64,000 nucleotides of DNA from Paenochrobactrum gallinarii (GCF_014205685.1 NZ_JACIIU010000006.1:86928-150927); one strand, 5' to 3'; shown: positions 19,426 through 29,386, numbered from the stretch's first letter. The notes: generated from the sequence alone by a model not told the origin. Made by a program: numbers and translations.

Positions 19426-19965
19426 ATGGTTAGTGTGCGCAAGTTTCAGTTTTCCGATTTCGCTGATGTCTATGCAATTTATGCAGATGCAGTGGAAAAG
19501 GGCACTGGCAGTTATGAAACCGAGCCGCCGACCATGACAGATATGCGCGGCCGTCTGACCATGCTGATTGCGCAAGGTTTTCCATTGATTGTTGCGGTGG
19601 AGGGCGATCAGGTGCTGGGTTATGCCTATGGCAGCTATTTCCGCACGCGGCCTGCTTATCGTTGGATGGTGGAAGATTCCATTTACATTGCTGAGGAAGT
19701 TCGGGGGCAGGGGATTGGTAAACTGCTTTTGAGCGAGCTGATCAAACAATGCATCGCTTTGGACTTCCGGCAGATGGTGTCAGTGATTGGTGATGCCGAC
19801 GGAAATCATGGTTCGGTGCGTTTGCATGAAAGCTTAGGCTTTATCGAGTGTGGCCGCATTAAAGGGTCTGGCTTCAAACATGGGCGCTGGCTCGATACTT
19901 TGTTGATGCAGCTGGAGCTGAATGAAGGTGATAAAGTGCCTGCGGGCAAGCCACCATTTGTTTGA
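19426..19965 (+). CDS. GNAT acetyltransferase, phosphinothricin/methionine sulfoximine type
   Basis: A 179-residue GNAT enzyme matching the Pat/Bar/MddA subgroup that N-acetylates phosphinothricin, methionine sulfoximine or methionine sulfone. The acetyl-CoA loop is EEVRGQGIGKLLL; other subgroup segments are GYAYGSYFRTRPAYRWMVED, VIGDADGNHGSVRLHESLGF and GFKHGRWLDTLLMQ. In bacteria lacking glufosinate exposure the natural substrates are methionine derivatives. AGGA lies about 7 nt upstream of ATG 19426. A long gene-free region follows. Subgroup fairly sure; substrate inferred. Confidence 0.86.
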   Translation: MVSVRKFQFSDFADVYAIYADAVEKGTGSYETEPPTMTDMRGRLTMLIAQGFPLIVAVEGDQVLGYAYGSYFRTRPAYRWMVEDSIYIAEEVRGQGIGKLLLSELIKQCIALDFRQMVSVIGDADGNHGSVRLHESLGFIECGRIKGSGFKHGRWLDTLLMQLELNEGDKVPAGKPPFV

Positions 19966-20131
19966 TTTTTAGGCTGTTCTTGAGATGCTTATTGAGGAAA
20001 CACCAATAGCGACCAGTCGCTTTTGATGAAAAGCCGACAGCGTCGTGATGGTTGGTTGCAAGCTATTTATCAACCAGACGAGTGGACGGGCGCCCACGCG
20101 TTTATATAAGCCGCATATAGCTATTGTCGGG

Positions 20132-20173
20132 AACGCTACCGGCATCAAAGAGCCGGATGAGGGCTCAAGCGTT
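20132..20173 (+). ncRNA. Possible structured RNA element
   Basis: Outer arms AACGCT and AGCGTT enclose two competing inner stems, CCGGC/GCCGG and GAGCC/GGCTC. The nested and mutually exclusive pairing is unusual for random sequence of this size, but no promoter or terminator is clear, so this is only a candidate. Confidence 0.25.
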
Positions 20174-20432
20174 AGGGCTGATGGCCATGCGCCATGCCTG
20201 ATGCGTGGATGACAAAGCTATGGGCGATGTTGTTTTTATGTTGACTCCTTTTTGTGATTGTCAGTTATCATCATCTAATCATCTCCTTTGATGGCAGGAT
20301 TGCTCATACCTTATGTGTGCGTAAAGGCGGCACCAGAGCGCTTTCAAAGAAAGCGCACATATATTTCTGCTCATGAATGGCAGCGTTGATATGGTGCTCT
20401 AGCGCACCAGTTTTGCGATTATGATGTAATAA

Positions 20433-20669
20433 ATAAATATACCGACTCTTGAGATTGCCATTATAAGTCTCCGACATTTTAAAAAACTTTTTAATATAAA
20501 AACAAATATTTATGCTTATTCGGACTTTAGTCTGAATGATTATGTGCCTCTATATATAGCCTTATATGGCGCTGTTTGGAATCCCGTTGCTTTGCTTGAT
20601 TTTCTGGTTGCATCAGAAAGTGCCGACATAATTTTCAATGAAATGAAGCTTAGTTCAGGAAATGCTTAA
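20433..20669 (+). pseudogene. Protein-like open frame without a normal start codon
   Basis: 78 sense codons are open between two stops. The translation of the second half reads like genuine protein (SDFSLNDYVPLYIALYGAV, then WNPVALLDFLVASESADI, ending KLSSGNA). There is no ATG or TTG near its beginning; a GTG at 20544 would give 41 residues but has no ribosome site. Base composition is clearly more AT-rich than neighbours. I read it as the 3' remnant of a lost gene; no family is recognised. Confidence 0.35.
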
Positions 20670-20718
20670 TAACGCATTTTGCGAAGTGGGAGACACCCTC
20701 TGATTCGGTCTGTTGTCA

Positions 20719-20757
20719 TAAAAAATGCCGCCGGAGCGATCCGGCGGCATTCTTTAA
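20719..20757 (-). terminator. Terminator of acnA
   Basis: AATGCCGCCGGA-GCGA-TCCGGCGGCATT; on the minus strand it is followed by a T-run. It lies 25 bp after the acnA stop. Confidence 0.92.
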
Positions 20758-20776
20758 TTAATAACTGGTTTGCAGA

Positions 20777-23464
20777 TTAAGAAGCCAGATCACGCAGAAC
20801 GGTTTGCAAGATGCCGCCGTTCTTCATGTAGTCGATTTCATCAAGTGTATCGATGCGGCAGATCAATGGAACCTGCTTCACGCTGCCATCAGCAAAAGTG
20901 ATGCTGGCGTTGATAACCTGACGCGGGCGTACATTTTCCAAGCCTTCAATGGTGACCATTTCGTCGCCTTTGAGGCCGAGAGACTGCCAGCTGGTGCCGT
21001 CTTCAAACACGAATGGTACGATACCCATACCAACGAGGTTGGAGCGGTGAATACGCTCGAAAGACTGCGCAATCACTGCCTTAACGCCGAGCAGGTTGGT
21101 GCCCTTTGCAGCCCAGTCACGCGATGAACCGTTACCATATTCCACACCGGCAAACACAACCAATGGAACGCCTTCATCTTTATACTGCATTGCTGCATCA
21201 TAAATGGAAGTTTCTTCCTTGGATGGGTAGTGGATGGTGTAACCGCCTTCACGGCCGTTTTCACCCAGCATGTGGTTGCGGATACGGATATTGGCAAATG
21301 TACCGCGCATCATCACTTCGTGGTTACCACGACGTGTACCGTATTGGTTGAAGTCTGCAACTGCTACGCCGTTGTCGAGCAGATATTTACCGGCAGGCGA
21401 CTGAGCCTTGATCGAACCGGCAGGGGAGATGTGGTCAGTGGTGATCTTGTCGCCGAAGAGACCGAGAACACGTGCGCCCTTAACATCATTGATCTTGCCG
21501 GCAGATTTGCCCATGCCAACAAAGTATGGCGGGTTCTGCACATAGGTGGACTTGTCATCCCAGGCATAGGTCTGACCAGCCGGAACCTGAACTGCCTGCC
21601 AGTTTTCGTCGCCTTTGAATACGTCCGCATATTTCTCAGAGAAGATTTTGCGGGTTACGTTCTTTGCGATGAATTCCTGAATTTCAGCAGATGATGGCCA
21701 GATATCACGAAGATAAACCGGATTGCCGTTCTGATCTTCACCCAGAGGCTCTGATGTGAGGTCTTTGGTGACGGTACCTGCCAGCGCGTGTGCAACAACC
21801 AGTGGCGGGGAAGCCAGATAGTTTGCCTGTACGTCCGGAGATACGCGGCCTTCAAAGTTTCGGTTACCGGAGAGAACTGCCGCAGCAATCAGACCCTTTT
21901 CATTGATGGTCTTGGAAATTGCAGCAGGCAGCGGACCGGAGTTACCGATACAGGTGGTGCAACCAAAGCCAACCAGGTTGAAGCCGAGTGCGTCGAGGTC
22001 TTTTTGTAAGCCTGCGCTTTCGAGGTAAGCAGCAACTACCTGCGAACCAGGAGCCAGCGAGGTTTTAACCCAAGGCTTGGTTTTTAAGCCTTTGGCAACT
22101 GCATTGCGTGCGAGAAGACCGGCAGCAATAAGAACACTCGGGTTGGATGTGTTGGTGCAGGAGGTAATTGCAGCAATAGCAACATCACCATGACCGAGAT
22201 CATAATCTTCACCTTCTACAGCGTAGCGGGCATCCTGACCTGAGGTTTTCTTGTATTCTGCTTCCAGTGCAGTGGCAAAGCCGGATGCAATATTTTCAAG
22301 CGGAATACGGCCTTCAGGACGCTTAGGACCAGCCATCGAAGGAACAACATCGCCCATGTCCAGCTCGAGAATGTCGGTGAAAACAGGATCTTCCGAACCT
22401 GCTTCACGCCACATGCCCTGTGCGCGGGAGTAAGCTTCAACCAGTGCCATACGTTCTTCTGTACGGCCGGTGGTGTTCATGTAGTTGAGGGTTTCTTTGT
22501 CCACAGGGAAGAAACCACAGGTCGCACCATATTCAGGGCCCATATTGGCAATGGTAGCGCGGTCGGCGAGGGTCATATTGTCGAGACCCGGGCCGAAGAA
22601 TTCAACGAACTTACCGACAACGCCTTTTTTACGCAGCATCTGCGTAACGGTCAGTACCAGGTCAGTTGCGGTGACGCCTTCTTTAACCTTACCGGTCAGC
22701 TTGAAGCCGATAACTTCCGGCAACAGCATGGAAACCGGCTGGCCGAGCATGGCAGCTTCAGCTTCAATACCGCCAACACCCCAGCCCAGAACGCCAAGGC
22801 CGTTGACCATGGTGGTGTGACTGTCGGTACCAACGCATGTGTCAGGATAAGCAACGGTAACGCCGTCTTCTTCCTTGGTCCATACGGTCTGCGCCAGATA
22901 TTCAAGGTTTACCTGATGGCAGATACCGGTGCCAGGAGGCACAACGCGGAAGTTCTGGAATGCCTGCTGACCCCATTTGAGGAAGCGGTAGCGTTCGCCG
23001 TTGCGTTCATATTCGAGATCAACGTTACGCTTGAAGGCGTTTGGATTGCCAAATTCGTCAACGATGACTGAGTGGTCAATCACGAGGTCAACCGGCACGA
23101 GCGGGTTGATTTTTTCAGGGTCGCCGCCGAGCGAAACCATTGCATCGCGCATGGCAGCCAGATCAACAACGGCCGGAACGCCGGTGAAATCCTGCATCAA
23201 AACGCGTGCCGGACGATAAGCGATTTCGGCGCCGGCTGTACCGCGGTCGGTCAGCCATTTGGCAACATTTTCAATGTCTGTTTTTTTGACAGAGCGGCCG
23301 TCTTCAAAACGAAGCAGGTTTTCAAGCAATACTTTCATGGAGAAAGGCAGCTTGGAAATACCAGTCAGTCCGTTTTTCTCAGCTTCGGTCAGGCTGTAAT
23401 AGACATAGTCCTTGCCCCCTGCTTGCAAGGTTTTGCGGCATTTAAAACTGTCGATTTGCGACAC
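20777..23464 (-). CDS. acnA: Aconitate hydratase A
   Basis: TCA-cycle enzyme, 895 residues, converting citrate to isocitrate through a [4Fe-4S] cluster. Cluster Cys are in [12 protein letters not shown] and [14 protein letters not shown]; other landmarks are [38 protein letters not shown], and the swivelling domain with [18 protein letters not shown] and [19 protein letters not shown] (quoted as separate pieces). The start is GTG at 23464 with AAGGA 8 nt upstream; this ribosome site is inside the 3' arm of a perfect hairpin. Monocistronic, with its own terminator, divergent from ccmA. The apo-protein of AcnA in other bacteria can bind RNA. Confidence 0.97.
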   Translation of the reverse strand: MSQIDSFKCRKTLQAGGKDYVYYSLTEAEKNGLTGISKLPFSMKVLLENLLRFEDGRSVKKTDIENVAKWLTDRGTAGAEIAYRPARVLMQDFTGVPAVVDLAAMRDAMVSLGGDPEKINPLVPVDLVIDHSVIVDEFGNPNAFKRNVDLEYERNGERYRFLKWGQQAFQNFRVVPPGTGICHQVNLEYLAQTVWTKEEDGVTVAYPDTCVGTDSHTTMVNGLGVLGWGVGGIEAEAAMLGQPVSMLLPEVIGFKLTGKVKEGVTATDLVLTVTQMLRKKGVVGKFVEFFGPGLDNMTLADRATIANMGPEYGATCGFFPVDKETLNYMNTTGRTEERMALVEAYSRAQGMWREAGSEDPVFTDILELDMGDVVPSMAGPKRPEGRIPLENIASGFATALEAEYKKTSGQDARYAVEGEDYDLGHGDVAIAAITSCTNTSNPSVLIAAGLLARNAVAKGLKTKPWVKTSLAPGSQVVAAYLESAGLQKDLDALGFNLVGFGCTTCIGNSGPLPAAISKTINEKGLIAAAVLSGNRNFEGRVSPDVQANYLASPPLVVAHALAGTVTKDLTSEPLGEDQNGNPVYLRDIWPSSAEIQEFIAKNVTRKIFSEKYADVFKGDENWQAVQVPAGQTYAWDDKSTYVQNPPYFVGMGKSAGKINDVKGARVLGLFGDKITTDHISPAGSIKAQSPAGKYLLDNGVAVADFNQYGTRRGNHEVMMRGTFANIRIRNHMLGENGREGGYTIHYPSKEETSIYDAAMQYKDEGVPLVVFAGVEYGNGSSRDWAAKGTNLLGVKAVIAQSFERIHRSNLVGMGIVPFVFEDGTSWQSLGLKGDEMVTIEGLENVRPRQVINASITFADGSVKQVPLICRIDTLDEIDYMKNGGILQTVLRDLAS

Positions 23465-23776
23465 GATGTTCGTCCTTCATGCTACTGGCCGGAAAACCAG
23501 GACGAACGCCAAGGCTTGCGTTTCAAGGACGCTGCTCAAGGTGCGGGTGCAGTCATTTCCGCTGTCCGTCCCGACCTGTGCTGTTTTAGCATCAAGCTTT
23601 TGAGATCGGCCAAAATTCGTTTCCACACCGACCGCTGGCATGGTAGCTGCTATATAGAGAGTTTTTTAAAACGATTCTAGATAGATATTATGAATATTGG
23701 CTGGTTGCGGCGAAATGTTGCGATGCACTATATTTAATCGGTTTGTAATCGCAGATGCAGGGTTTTCGGAGGTGAA
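23465..23776. other. Divergent promoter region of acnA and ccmA
   Basis: 312 bp containing both 5' regions. Apart from the acnA leader hairpin (23468-23507) I see no distinct element and no coding frame with support. Confidence 0.55.
23468..23507 (-). promoter_or_regulatory. Hairpin masking the acnA ribosome binding site
   Basis: In acnA mRNA order: GTTCGTCC, then an inner CTGG/CCAG-type stem, then AAGGACGAAC, ATC and the GTG start. The 3' arm GGACGAAC contains the Shine-Dalgarno bases, paired perfectly to the 5' arm. Opening the stem would be needed for efficient initiation. Whether iron, temperature, protein or RNA opens it is unknown. Confidence 0.55.
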
Positions 23777-24397
23777 ATGCGGGTTGTTGTGACGGATTTA
23801 GCCGCAGAACGCGGCGGTCAGCATATTTTTAGCGGCCTGTTTTTTAGTCTGGAACAGGGGAACGCTTTGGTGATCACCGGCGAAAATGGTTCCGGTAAAT
23901 CCACATTGCTGCGAATCATCTGTGGATTGCTGGAGCCGGTGCGCGGATTCATCCGGCTGGAAAGCGGTGAAGGGCTGTTAGATTTGCAATCTTCTTTGCA
24001 TTATCTCGGTCATCAAAATGCGATGAAGCCAAGTCTGAGCGTGCGCGAGAATTTGCAATATTGGCGCACCTTCAATGGCAATCCGCATATTGAAATTGAT
24101 GATGCGCTGGAGCAGGTTGGCCTGATCGGTATTGACCATCTGCCGTTTGGTTATCTGTCCACAGGGCAAAAGCGTCGTGTTTCCATTGCCAAGCTGCTGG
24201 TAAGCTATCGCCCGATCTGGGTGGTGGATGAGCCAACAGCCGGTCTTGATGAGGCATCAGAAAAGCGCTTTGCCAATCTGATGAAAAGACATTTGGCTGA
24301 AGGCGGCATGATTATCGCCGCTACCCATATTCCGCTTGGCCTTGAAGGCGCACAGAGAATTGATCTTGGTGCATATCAAACCGAAAGCGCGGATTAA
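23777..24397 (+). CDS. ccmA: Heme exporter ATP-binding protein CcmA
   Basis: A 206-residue ABC ATPase of cytochrome c maturation system I. It drives release of the heme-CcmE complex from CcmCD. Walker A is GENGSGKST, signature LSTGQKRRVSIAKLL (the CcmA-type variant), and Walker B IWVVDEPTAGLDE. GGAGGT precedes ATG 23777. The stop shares one base with the ccmB start (TAATG). It opens a ccmABCDG block; ccmE, ccmF and ccmH are not in this window. Confidence 0.95.
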   Translation: MRVVVTDLAAERGGQHIFSGLFFSLEQGNALVITGENGSGKSTLLRIICGLLEPVRGFIRLESGEGLLDLQSSLHYLGHQNAMKPSLSVRENLQYWRTFNGNPHIEIDDALEQVGLIGIDHLPFGYLSTGQKRRVSIAKLLVSYRPIWVVDEPTAGLDEASEKRFANLMKRHLAEGGMIIAATHIPLGLEGAQRIDLGAYQTESAD

Positions 24398-25062
24398 TGC
24401 TGGCACTCTTTATCCGTGATTTTCGCTTGAGCCTGCGCGCAGGCGGCGGCGCTTTGATCGGAATCCTGTTTTTTCTGGCTGTGATCGCGGTGATGCCTTT
24501 TGGTGTCGGCCCTGATCTTAACCTGCTGGCACGTATCGGCCCTGCTATGTTGTGGATCGGGGCATTGCTTGCAGTGCTGCTGGGGCTCGACCGGTTGTTT
24601 CAGGTGGATCGTGAAGACGGATCGATTGATCTGATGATCATGGCCTCACACACACACATGTTGCCGCTGCTGGTTTTCACCAAAAGTCTGGCGCATTGGA
24701 CGGGCAGTGTGTTGCCGCTGGTGGTGGCAAGTCCGCTACTGGGTCTGTTTATGAATATGGACATGACTTCGATCGGCGCAACTGCTTTGACCCTGCTTGT
24801 CGGCACCCCTGCAATCACCTTTGTGGGGGCGGTTGGTGCTGCTTTAGCAGTGGCACTTCCGCGCGGGGGGCTGCTTGTTTCGGTGATTGTGTTGCCTTTA
24901 ACTATCCCTGTGCTTATTTTCGGGGTCTCTGCTTCTTATGGAGCAACGGTTGAAGGTTCACCATTTCTGGCACCTTTGTTGATCCTGATTGCAATCACGC
25001 TGTTTTTTGCAGTTATTGGGCCGATCGCGGCGGCTTCTGCGCTGAAGAACGCAACAGATTAA
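24397..25062 (+). CDS. ccmB: Heme exporter membrane protein CcmB
   Basis: A 221-residue inner-membrane partner of CcmA with six hydrophobic segments. The N-terminal FIRDFRLSLRAGGG and the LLGLDRLFQVDREDGSIDLM motif are diagnostic of CcmB, and GTPAITFVGAVGAALAVALPRGG is the conserved middle block (given in short pieces). It starts within the ccmA stop codon. A 200 bp gap separates it from ccmC, so ccmC may also have its own promoter. Confidence 0.94.
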   Translation: MLALFIRDFRLSLRAGGGALIGILFFLAVIAVMPFGVGPDLNLLARIGPAMLWIGALLAVLLGLDRLFQVDREDGSIDLMIMASHTHMLPLLVFTKSLAHWTGSVLPLVVASPLLGLFMNMDMTSIGATALTLLVGTPAITFVGAVGAALAVALPRGGLLVSVIVLPLTIPVLIFGVSASYGATVEGSPFLAPLLILIAITLFFAVIGPIAAASALKNATD

Positions 25063-25262
25063 AGAAACTAAACCGGATGAATTGAAGCGATCTGACAAAA
25101 TAAGCGCCAGACTGCGGCGAAAATGATGATTTGCGGCAGGCCGGTAGCAGTATACTGCATGTATATGAGCAACAGAGCATGTAACAAATATCCTATGCAG
25201 ATCAGGATGGCGCATTTGCAGGCAGGTGTTGAAGATTTGACCGGCGAGGCTATGTAGGTTTA

Positions 25263-26057
25263 ATGAGCAATAAATTCTTTCTTTCTCGCTGGATTGATCT
25301 GGCTAATCCAACGCGGTTTTTGTGGCTGGCCGGCTTATTGCTGCCGTGGATGGCAGTGATCACTGCCGTGTTGCTGGTGGTTGGCCTTTACATGGTCTAT
25401 TTTTCACCGGAAGATTATCAGCAGGGCATCACCGTTTGGATTATGTATATCCACGTGCCTTTCGCATGGTTGTCGATGATGTGCTATTCGGTGATGGCGA
25501 TGTCGGCGCTCGGCACGCTTGTCTGGCGTCATCCGCTGGCTGATGTGTCTGCGCGCGCTGCGGCGCCAATTGGTGCAGCTTTTACAGCGCTTGCGCTTCT
25601 GACCGGCTCCTTATGGGGCAAGCCGATGTGGGGCACCTGGTGGGTGTGGGATGCACGCCTGACTTCTGTTTTTGTATTGTTTTTGATGTATCTCGGCGTG
25701 ATTGCTTTGAGCCGCGCCATTGATGATCCGTCAAAATCGGCGCGTGCTGCGGCTGTGCTCATTCTGATCGGCTTCATCAATATCCCGATTATCAAATTCT
25801 CGGTCGATTGGTGGAATACATTGCATCAGCCAGCTTCTGTTATCCGTATGGGCGGCTCGACGATTGATCCGTCGATGCTCTATCCTTTGCTGGTGATGGC
25901 CGCTGGTTTTACCATGTTGTTTTTCACGCTGCACCTGATGGCCATGCGCAATGAAATCTGGCGCCGCCGTGTGGCTGCCATGCGCAAAATGGCAGCACGC
26001 AATGCTGATGCACGCCCTGCAAGAGCGCAAGCTGCACAACAAGCCGCAGATGTGTGA
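25263..26057 (+). CDS. ccmC: Heme transporter CcmC
   Basis: A 264-residue heme-handling protein that loads heme on to CcmE. The tryptophan-rich WWD-type motif is WGTWWVWDARLTS (about residue 120-132) between helices, with conserved His in YIHVPFAW and later TLHQPASV. Six transmembrane helices are visible. The C-terminal tail is basic and Ala-rich. ATG 25263 is the first start; the ribosome site is weak. ccmD begins 17 bp after its stop. Confidence 0.95.
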   Translation: MSNKFFLSRWIDLANPTRFLWLAGLLLPWMAVITAVLLVVGLYMVYFSPEDYQQGITVWIMYIHVPFAWLSMMCYSVMAMSALGTLVWRHPLADVSARAAAPIGAAFTALALLTGSLWGKPMWGTWWVWDARLTSVFVLFLMYLGVIALSRAIDDPSKSARAAAVLILIGFINIPIIKFSVDWWNTLHQPASVIRMGGSTIDPSMLYPLLVMAAGFTMLFFTLHLMAMRNEIWRRRVAAMRKMAARNADARPARAQAAQQAADV

Positions 26058-26074
26058 AAAGGAGACATAAAACA

Positions 26075-26260
26075 ATGACTCATATCACTTATGTCGTCGC
26101 ATCTTATGTGATTTCCGCTTTGGTTCTGACCGGCATGATTACATGGATTTTACTTGATCAGCGTGCACAGCGCAGTGAATTACAGCGTCTGGAAGCGCAG
26201 GGTGTGCGCCGTCGTTCACGCCGCACCCAAGAAGATGGCGCAGGAAATGACAATGACTGA
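26075..26260 (+). CDS. ccmD: Heme exporter protein CcmD
   Basis: A 61-residue single-span protein: hydrophobic segment VVASYVISALVLTGMITWIL, then LDQRAQRSELQRLEAQGVRRRS with the basic cytoplasmic tail typical of CcmD. It stabilises the CcmABC complex and aids release of holo-CcmE. ATG 26075 follows AGGAG at about 11 nt. Its last codons overlap the ccmG start by 8 bp. Confidence 0.9.
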   Translation: MTHITYVVASYVISALVLTGMITWILLDQRAQRSELQRLEAQGVRRRSRRTQEDGAGNDND

Positions 26261-26858
26261 GCAGAAACAGCCTGAAACACAAGCACAATCTGCGGCTTCC
26301 AAGCGCGTGATCATGGCATTGCTGCCATTGATTATTTTTGCCAGTTTGGCGGGGGTGTTTGCCTATCAATTGTTGTCGGGCAAAGATGCCTCCACCATTC
26401 CATCAGCTTTGATCGGCAAGCAGGCACCTGAAACCGAACTTCCGCCTTTGGAAGGTTTGGTACGTGATGGTGTGCAGTTGCCGGGCATCACCAGTGCCGA
26501 TTTTAAAGGCCAGCTGACGCTTTTGAACGTCTGGGCTTCATGGTGCGCGCCTTGCCGTCAGGAGCATCCGGTGTTTATGGAATTGGCGAAAGACAAGCGC
26601 ATTAAGATTGTTGGCCTGAATTATAAAGACCAGCCGGAAAATGCCCGTCGCTTTTTGGGTGATCTGGGCAATCCGTATGCCGCTGTCGGTACAGATCAGG
26701 CCGGACGCTCAACCATTAACTGGGGCGTTTATGGTGTGCCGGAAACATTCCTCATCGGTCCTGATGGCGCTATTTTATATAAGCATGTGGGCCCTGTGAC
26801 ACCGAAGGCGGTGGTTGAAGAAATCCTGCCATTGGTTGAAAAACACGCGAGCTCTTAA
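26253..26858 (+). CDS. ccmG: Thiol:disulfide interchange protein CcmG/DsbE
   Basis: A 201-residue membrane-anchored thioredoxin that reduces apocytochrome c cysteines before heme attachment. An N-terminal anchor (about 18-40) precedes a thioredoxin fold with the redox pair Cys98-AP-Cys101 in ASWCAPCRQEHPV; the CcmG-specific GLNYKDQPENARRFL insert and the cis-Pro in GVPETFLIG are present. ATG 26253 has AGGA 7 nt upstream and overlaps the end of ccmD. Ends the ccm block at a bidirectional terminator shared with ilvD. Confidence 0.95.
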   Translation: MTEQKQPETQAQSAASKRVIMALLPLIIFASLAGVFAYQLLSGKDASTIPSALIGKQAPETELPPLEGLVRDGVQLPGITSADFKGQLTLLNVWASWCAPCRQEHPVFMELAKDKRIKIVGLNYKDQPENARRFLGDLGNPYAAVGTDQAGRSTINWGVYGVPETFLIGPDGAILYKHVGPVTPKAVVEEILPLVEKHASS

Positions 26859-26880
26859 AAGTTTCATTTTGAACTTATAA

Positions 26881-26915
26881 AAAAAGCGCAGTGCCAAATG
26901 GGACTGCGCTTTTTT
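26881..26915. terminator. Bidirectional terminator between ccmG and ilvD
   Basis: AAAAAGCGCAGT ... ACTGCGCTTTTT with a 10 nt loop between convergent genes. Confidence 0.92.
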
Positions 26916-26936
26916 AATTATTATGTCAACTTGCGT

Positions 26937-28772
26937 TTATTCAGGCACAACGCGCACAGCACCTTTAGCCGCACTGGTGGTCATGGCTGCATAAGCACGC
27001 AGAGCCGCACTGACTTTACGTTTACGCTGTTCAACCGGTTTCCAGCCTTTGGCTTCCATCGCAGCACGACGTTCTGCAAGGGTTGCATCAGCGACATCCA
27101 GATGGATGATACGGTTTGGAATGTCGATATTGATGATATCGCCTTCTTCAACCAGACCAATAGTGCCGCCTTCTGCCGCTTCCGGTGAAACGTGACCAAT
27201 GGAAAGACCTGAAGAGCCACCCGAGAAACGACCATCGGTGACAAGCGCACAGGCTTTGCCCAAGCCTTTCGACTTCAGATAGCTGGTCGGGTAGAGCATT
27301 TCCTGCATGCCAGGGCCGCCGCGCGGGCCTTCATAGCGGATGAGGACGATATCGCCTTCTTTGATCTTGCCATTGAGAATACCGAGAACCGCACTGTCCT
27401 GACTTTCAAAAATGCGCGCAGGGCCTGAGAAGGTCAGGATGCTGTCGTCAACACCAGCTGTTTTAACAATGCAGCCGTCTTCGGCCAGATTGCCGTAAAG
27501 CACGGCCAGACCACCGTCTTGCGAGAAGGCATGTTCTTTGTTGCGGATCACGCCATTGTCACGGTCGCTGTCGACACTGTCGAAGCGGCGTGACTGGCTG
27601 AAGGCAACCTGTGTTGGTACGCCACCCGGTGCTGCACGGAAGAAATTGTGCACGCTTTCGTCATTGGTGCGTTTGATATCCCATTTATCAAGCGCATCTT
27701 TCAAAGATTTGGCGTGAACGGAACCAACCGATGTATCAAGAAGACCGGCGCGATCCAACTCACCCAGAATGCCCATGATGCCACCGGCACGATGCACGTC
27801 TTCCATGTGAACATCAGGCACAGCAGGTGCTACTTTACACAAGACCGGCACATGGCGCGAAAGCTGATCAATATGACTCATATTGAAGTCAAGTTCTGCT
27901 TCGTGCGCTGCTGCCAGCAAGTGCAGCACGGTGTTGGTCGAGCCGCCCATCGCCACATCAAGGGTCATGGCGTTTTTGAAGGCTTCAAAGCTGGCAATTG
28001 CGCGAGGCAGAACGGATGCATCATCCTGCTCATAATAACGGCGTGCCAGATCAACGACCAGACGACCGGCTTCAAGGAACAGACGTTCACGGTCGGCGTG
28101 GGTTGCAAGAGTGGAACCATTGCCCGGTAATGAAAGACCAAGCGCTTCAGTCAGGCAGTTCATCGAGTTGGCGGTGAACATGCCGGAGCAGGAGCCGCAG
28201 GTCGGGCAAGCCGAGCGCTCAATTGTTGCCACTTGTTCGTCGGTGTAATTGTCGTCGGCTGCTGCGACCATAGCATCAACCAGATCAAGGCTTTTTTCGA
28301 CGTCATCCCAGACAACTTTACCAGCTTCCATCGGGCCGCCGGAAACGAACACAACAGGGATATTGAGGCGCAACGCAGCCATCAACATGCCCGGAGTGAT
28401 CTTGTCACAGTTGGAAATGCAAACCATCGCATCGGCGCAATGGGCATTGACCATATATTCAACCGAGTCTGCGATGATTTCGCGTGATGGCAGCGAATAG
28501 AGCATACCATCGTGCCCCATAGCGATGCCGTCATCAACCGCAATAGTGTTGAATTCTTTGGCGACGCCACCGGCGCGTTCGATCTCGCGCGCAACCAGTT
28601 GCCCCATATCTTTCAAATGAACGTGACCCGGCACGAACTGGGTGAATGAGTTGACCACTGCAATAATTGGCTTGCCGAAATCCTCATCTTTCATGCCGGT
28701 GGCGCGCCAAAGGCCGCGTGCACCAGCCATATTACGGCCGTGGGTGGTAGTGCGCGAACGATAAGGAGGCAT
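26937..28772 (-). CDS. ilvD: Dihydroxy-acid dehydratase
   Basis: A 611-residue Fe-S dehydratase of valine, leucine and isoleucine synthesis, forming 2-keto acids from 2,3-dihydroxy acids. Cluster Cys are in [10 protein letters not shown] and [19 protein letters not shown]; substrate and metal motifs include [24 protein letters not shown] and [20 protein letters not shown] 28772 follows AAGGAGG-like sequence. It is preceded by an unusually long, structured gap (28773-29386), where one might expect attenuation control, but no leader peptide rich in branched-chain codons is evident. Confidence 0.97.
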   Translation of the reverse strand: MPPYRSRTTTHGRNMAGARGLWRATGMKDEDFGKPIIAVVNSFTQFVPGHVHLKDMGQLVAREIERAGGVAKEFNTIAVDDGIAMGHDGMLYSLPSREIIADSVEYMVNAHCADAMVCISNCDKITPGMLMAALRLNIPVVFVSGGPMEAGKVVWDDVEKSLDLVDAMVAAADDNYTDEQVATIERSACPTCGSCSGMFTANSMNCLTEALGLSLPGNGSTLATHADRERLFLEAGRLVVDLARRYYEQDDASVLPRAIASFEAFKNAMTLDVAMGGSTNTVLHLLAAAHEAELDFNMSHIDQLSRHVPVLCKVAPAVPDVHMEDVHRAGGIMGILGELDRAGLLDTSVGSVHAKSLKDALDKWDIKRTNDESVHNFFRAAPGGVPTQVAFSQSRRFDSVDSDRDNGVIRNKEHAFSQDGGLAVLYGNLAEDGCIVKTAGVDDSILTFSGPARIFESQDSAVLGILNGKIKEGDIVLIRYEGPRGGPGMQEMLYPTSYLKSKGLGKACALVTDGRFSGGSSGLSIGHVSPEAAEGGTIGLVEEGDIINIDIPNRIIHLDVADATLAERRAAMEAKGWKPVEQRKRKVSAALRAYAAMTTSAAKGAVRVVPE

Positions 28773-29386
28773 TGTGAGTCCTTCACGAATTCAAGTTAAT
28801 TTGTCATATTATTTCAAAAATAATGCGACATTGATTATAATATAAGGTGCTTATTGCAATTCTTCATCCCCGACTGCAAGAGCAGAAGGGCAAAACTGTG
28901 CAATAATTTTGTTATTTTTATTACAGAACCGCCCGCACGGGGCAAAGGACAAATTGCCCCAGCGAGAGGTTCGTTATGATTCACAAGCATGACTAAACAA
29001 AGCAAGTTCAGGTGGGGTGCTTCGTTTGTCCTTTTGACGGAAAACCGTTGAAAGGCTCCGGTGTGACTTAACACGATTTCAAGTTTAAAATTTAAGTCAT
29101 TCCAGAAGTGGTCATGCTGTGCATGTAACTTTCTGATCCGGTGGTGTGACCAAAGATCAACCATTGCATAGGAAGGATGCGGTTTATTCAGTCGTCGGAA
29201 GAGAAAGATGTCGCGCCAAAAATATCCGGCGACAATATATTGTTAGCATATTAAATTTAAAATTTAAAGAGGATTGATCGCGGTGTGGATAGCGTCCGCT
29301 GCCCTTAAAAGGGCTGTCATGATCACGTCTGCGTTAAATGGCGGGTTATTTGCCAGGCATGGTACCGGATATGGCGGTTGATGAAA
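28773..29386. other. 614 bp gap upstream of ilvD with strong RNA-folding potential
   Basis: No convincing coding frame. A 109-codon frame on the minus strand (28835-29164) has no ribosome site and an unlikely composition. The segment 28939-29056 contains a hairpin, a possible pseudoknot and two more stems. Palindrome TTTAAATTTAAAATTTAAA-like AT runs occur near 29256-29270. Confidence 0.55.
28939..29056 (+). ncRNA. Candidate pseudoknotted RNA
   Basis: GGGGCAA (28939-28945) and TTGCCCC (28954-28960) form a hairpin whose loop AGGACAAA can pair with TTTGTCCT at 29026-29033. Between lies AAACAAAGCA/TGCTTCGTTT (one mismatch), and afterwards ACGG-AAAA-CCGT. The ensemble is H-type pseudoknot-like. 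Strand and function unknown; no Rfam family was recognised. Confidence 0.3.

Larger units (their letters stand above)
19966..20776. other. 811 bp region without a complete gene
   Basis: The longest gap in the window. It holds a foldable segment at 20132-20173, a perfect hairpin GCGCTTTC-AAA-GAAAGCGC at 20338-20356, an AT-rich tract with a protein-like frame lacking a normal start (20433-20669), and the acnA terminator. A short frame at 20026-20109 (27 codons) is also open but unremarkable. The mix of stems and relic coding suggests decayed or small-RNA content. Confidence 0.6.

Noticed and set aside
20026..20109. 27-codon frame in the 811 bp gap
   Set aside because: Short, no ribosome site, and no recognised similarity.
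28835..29164. 109-codon frame on the minus strand upstream of ilvD
   Set aside because: No ribosome site, unnatural composition, and overlaps the RNA-like stems.
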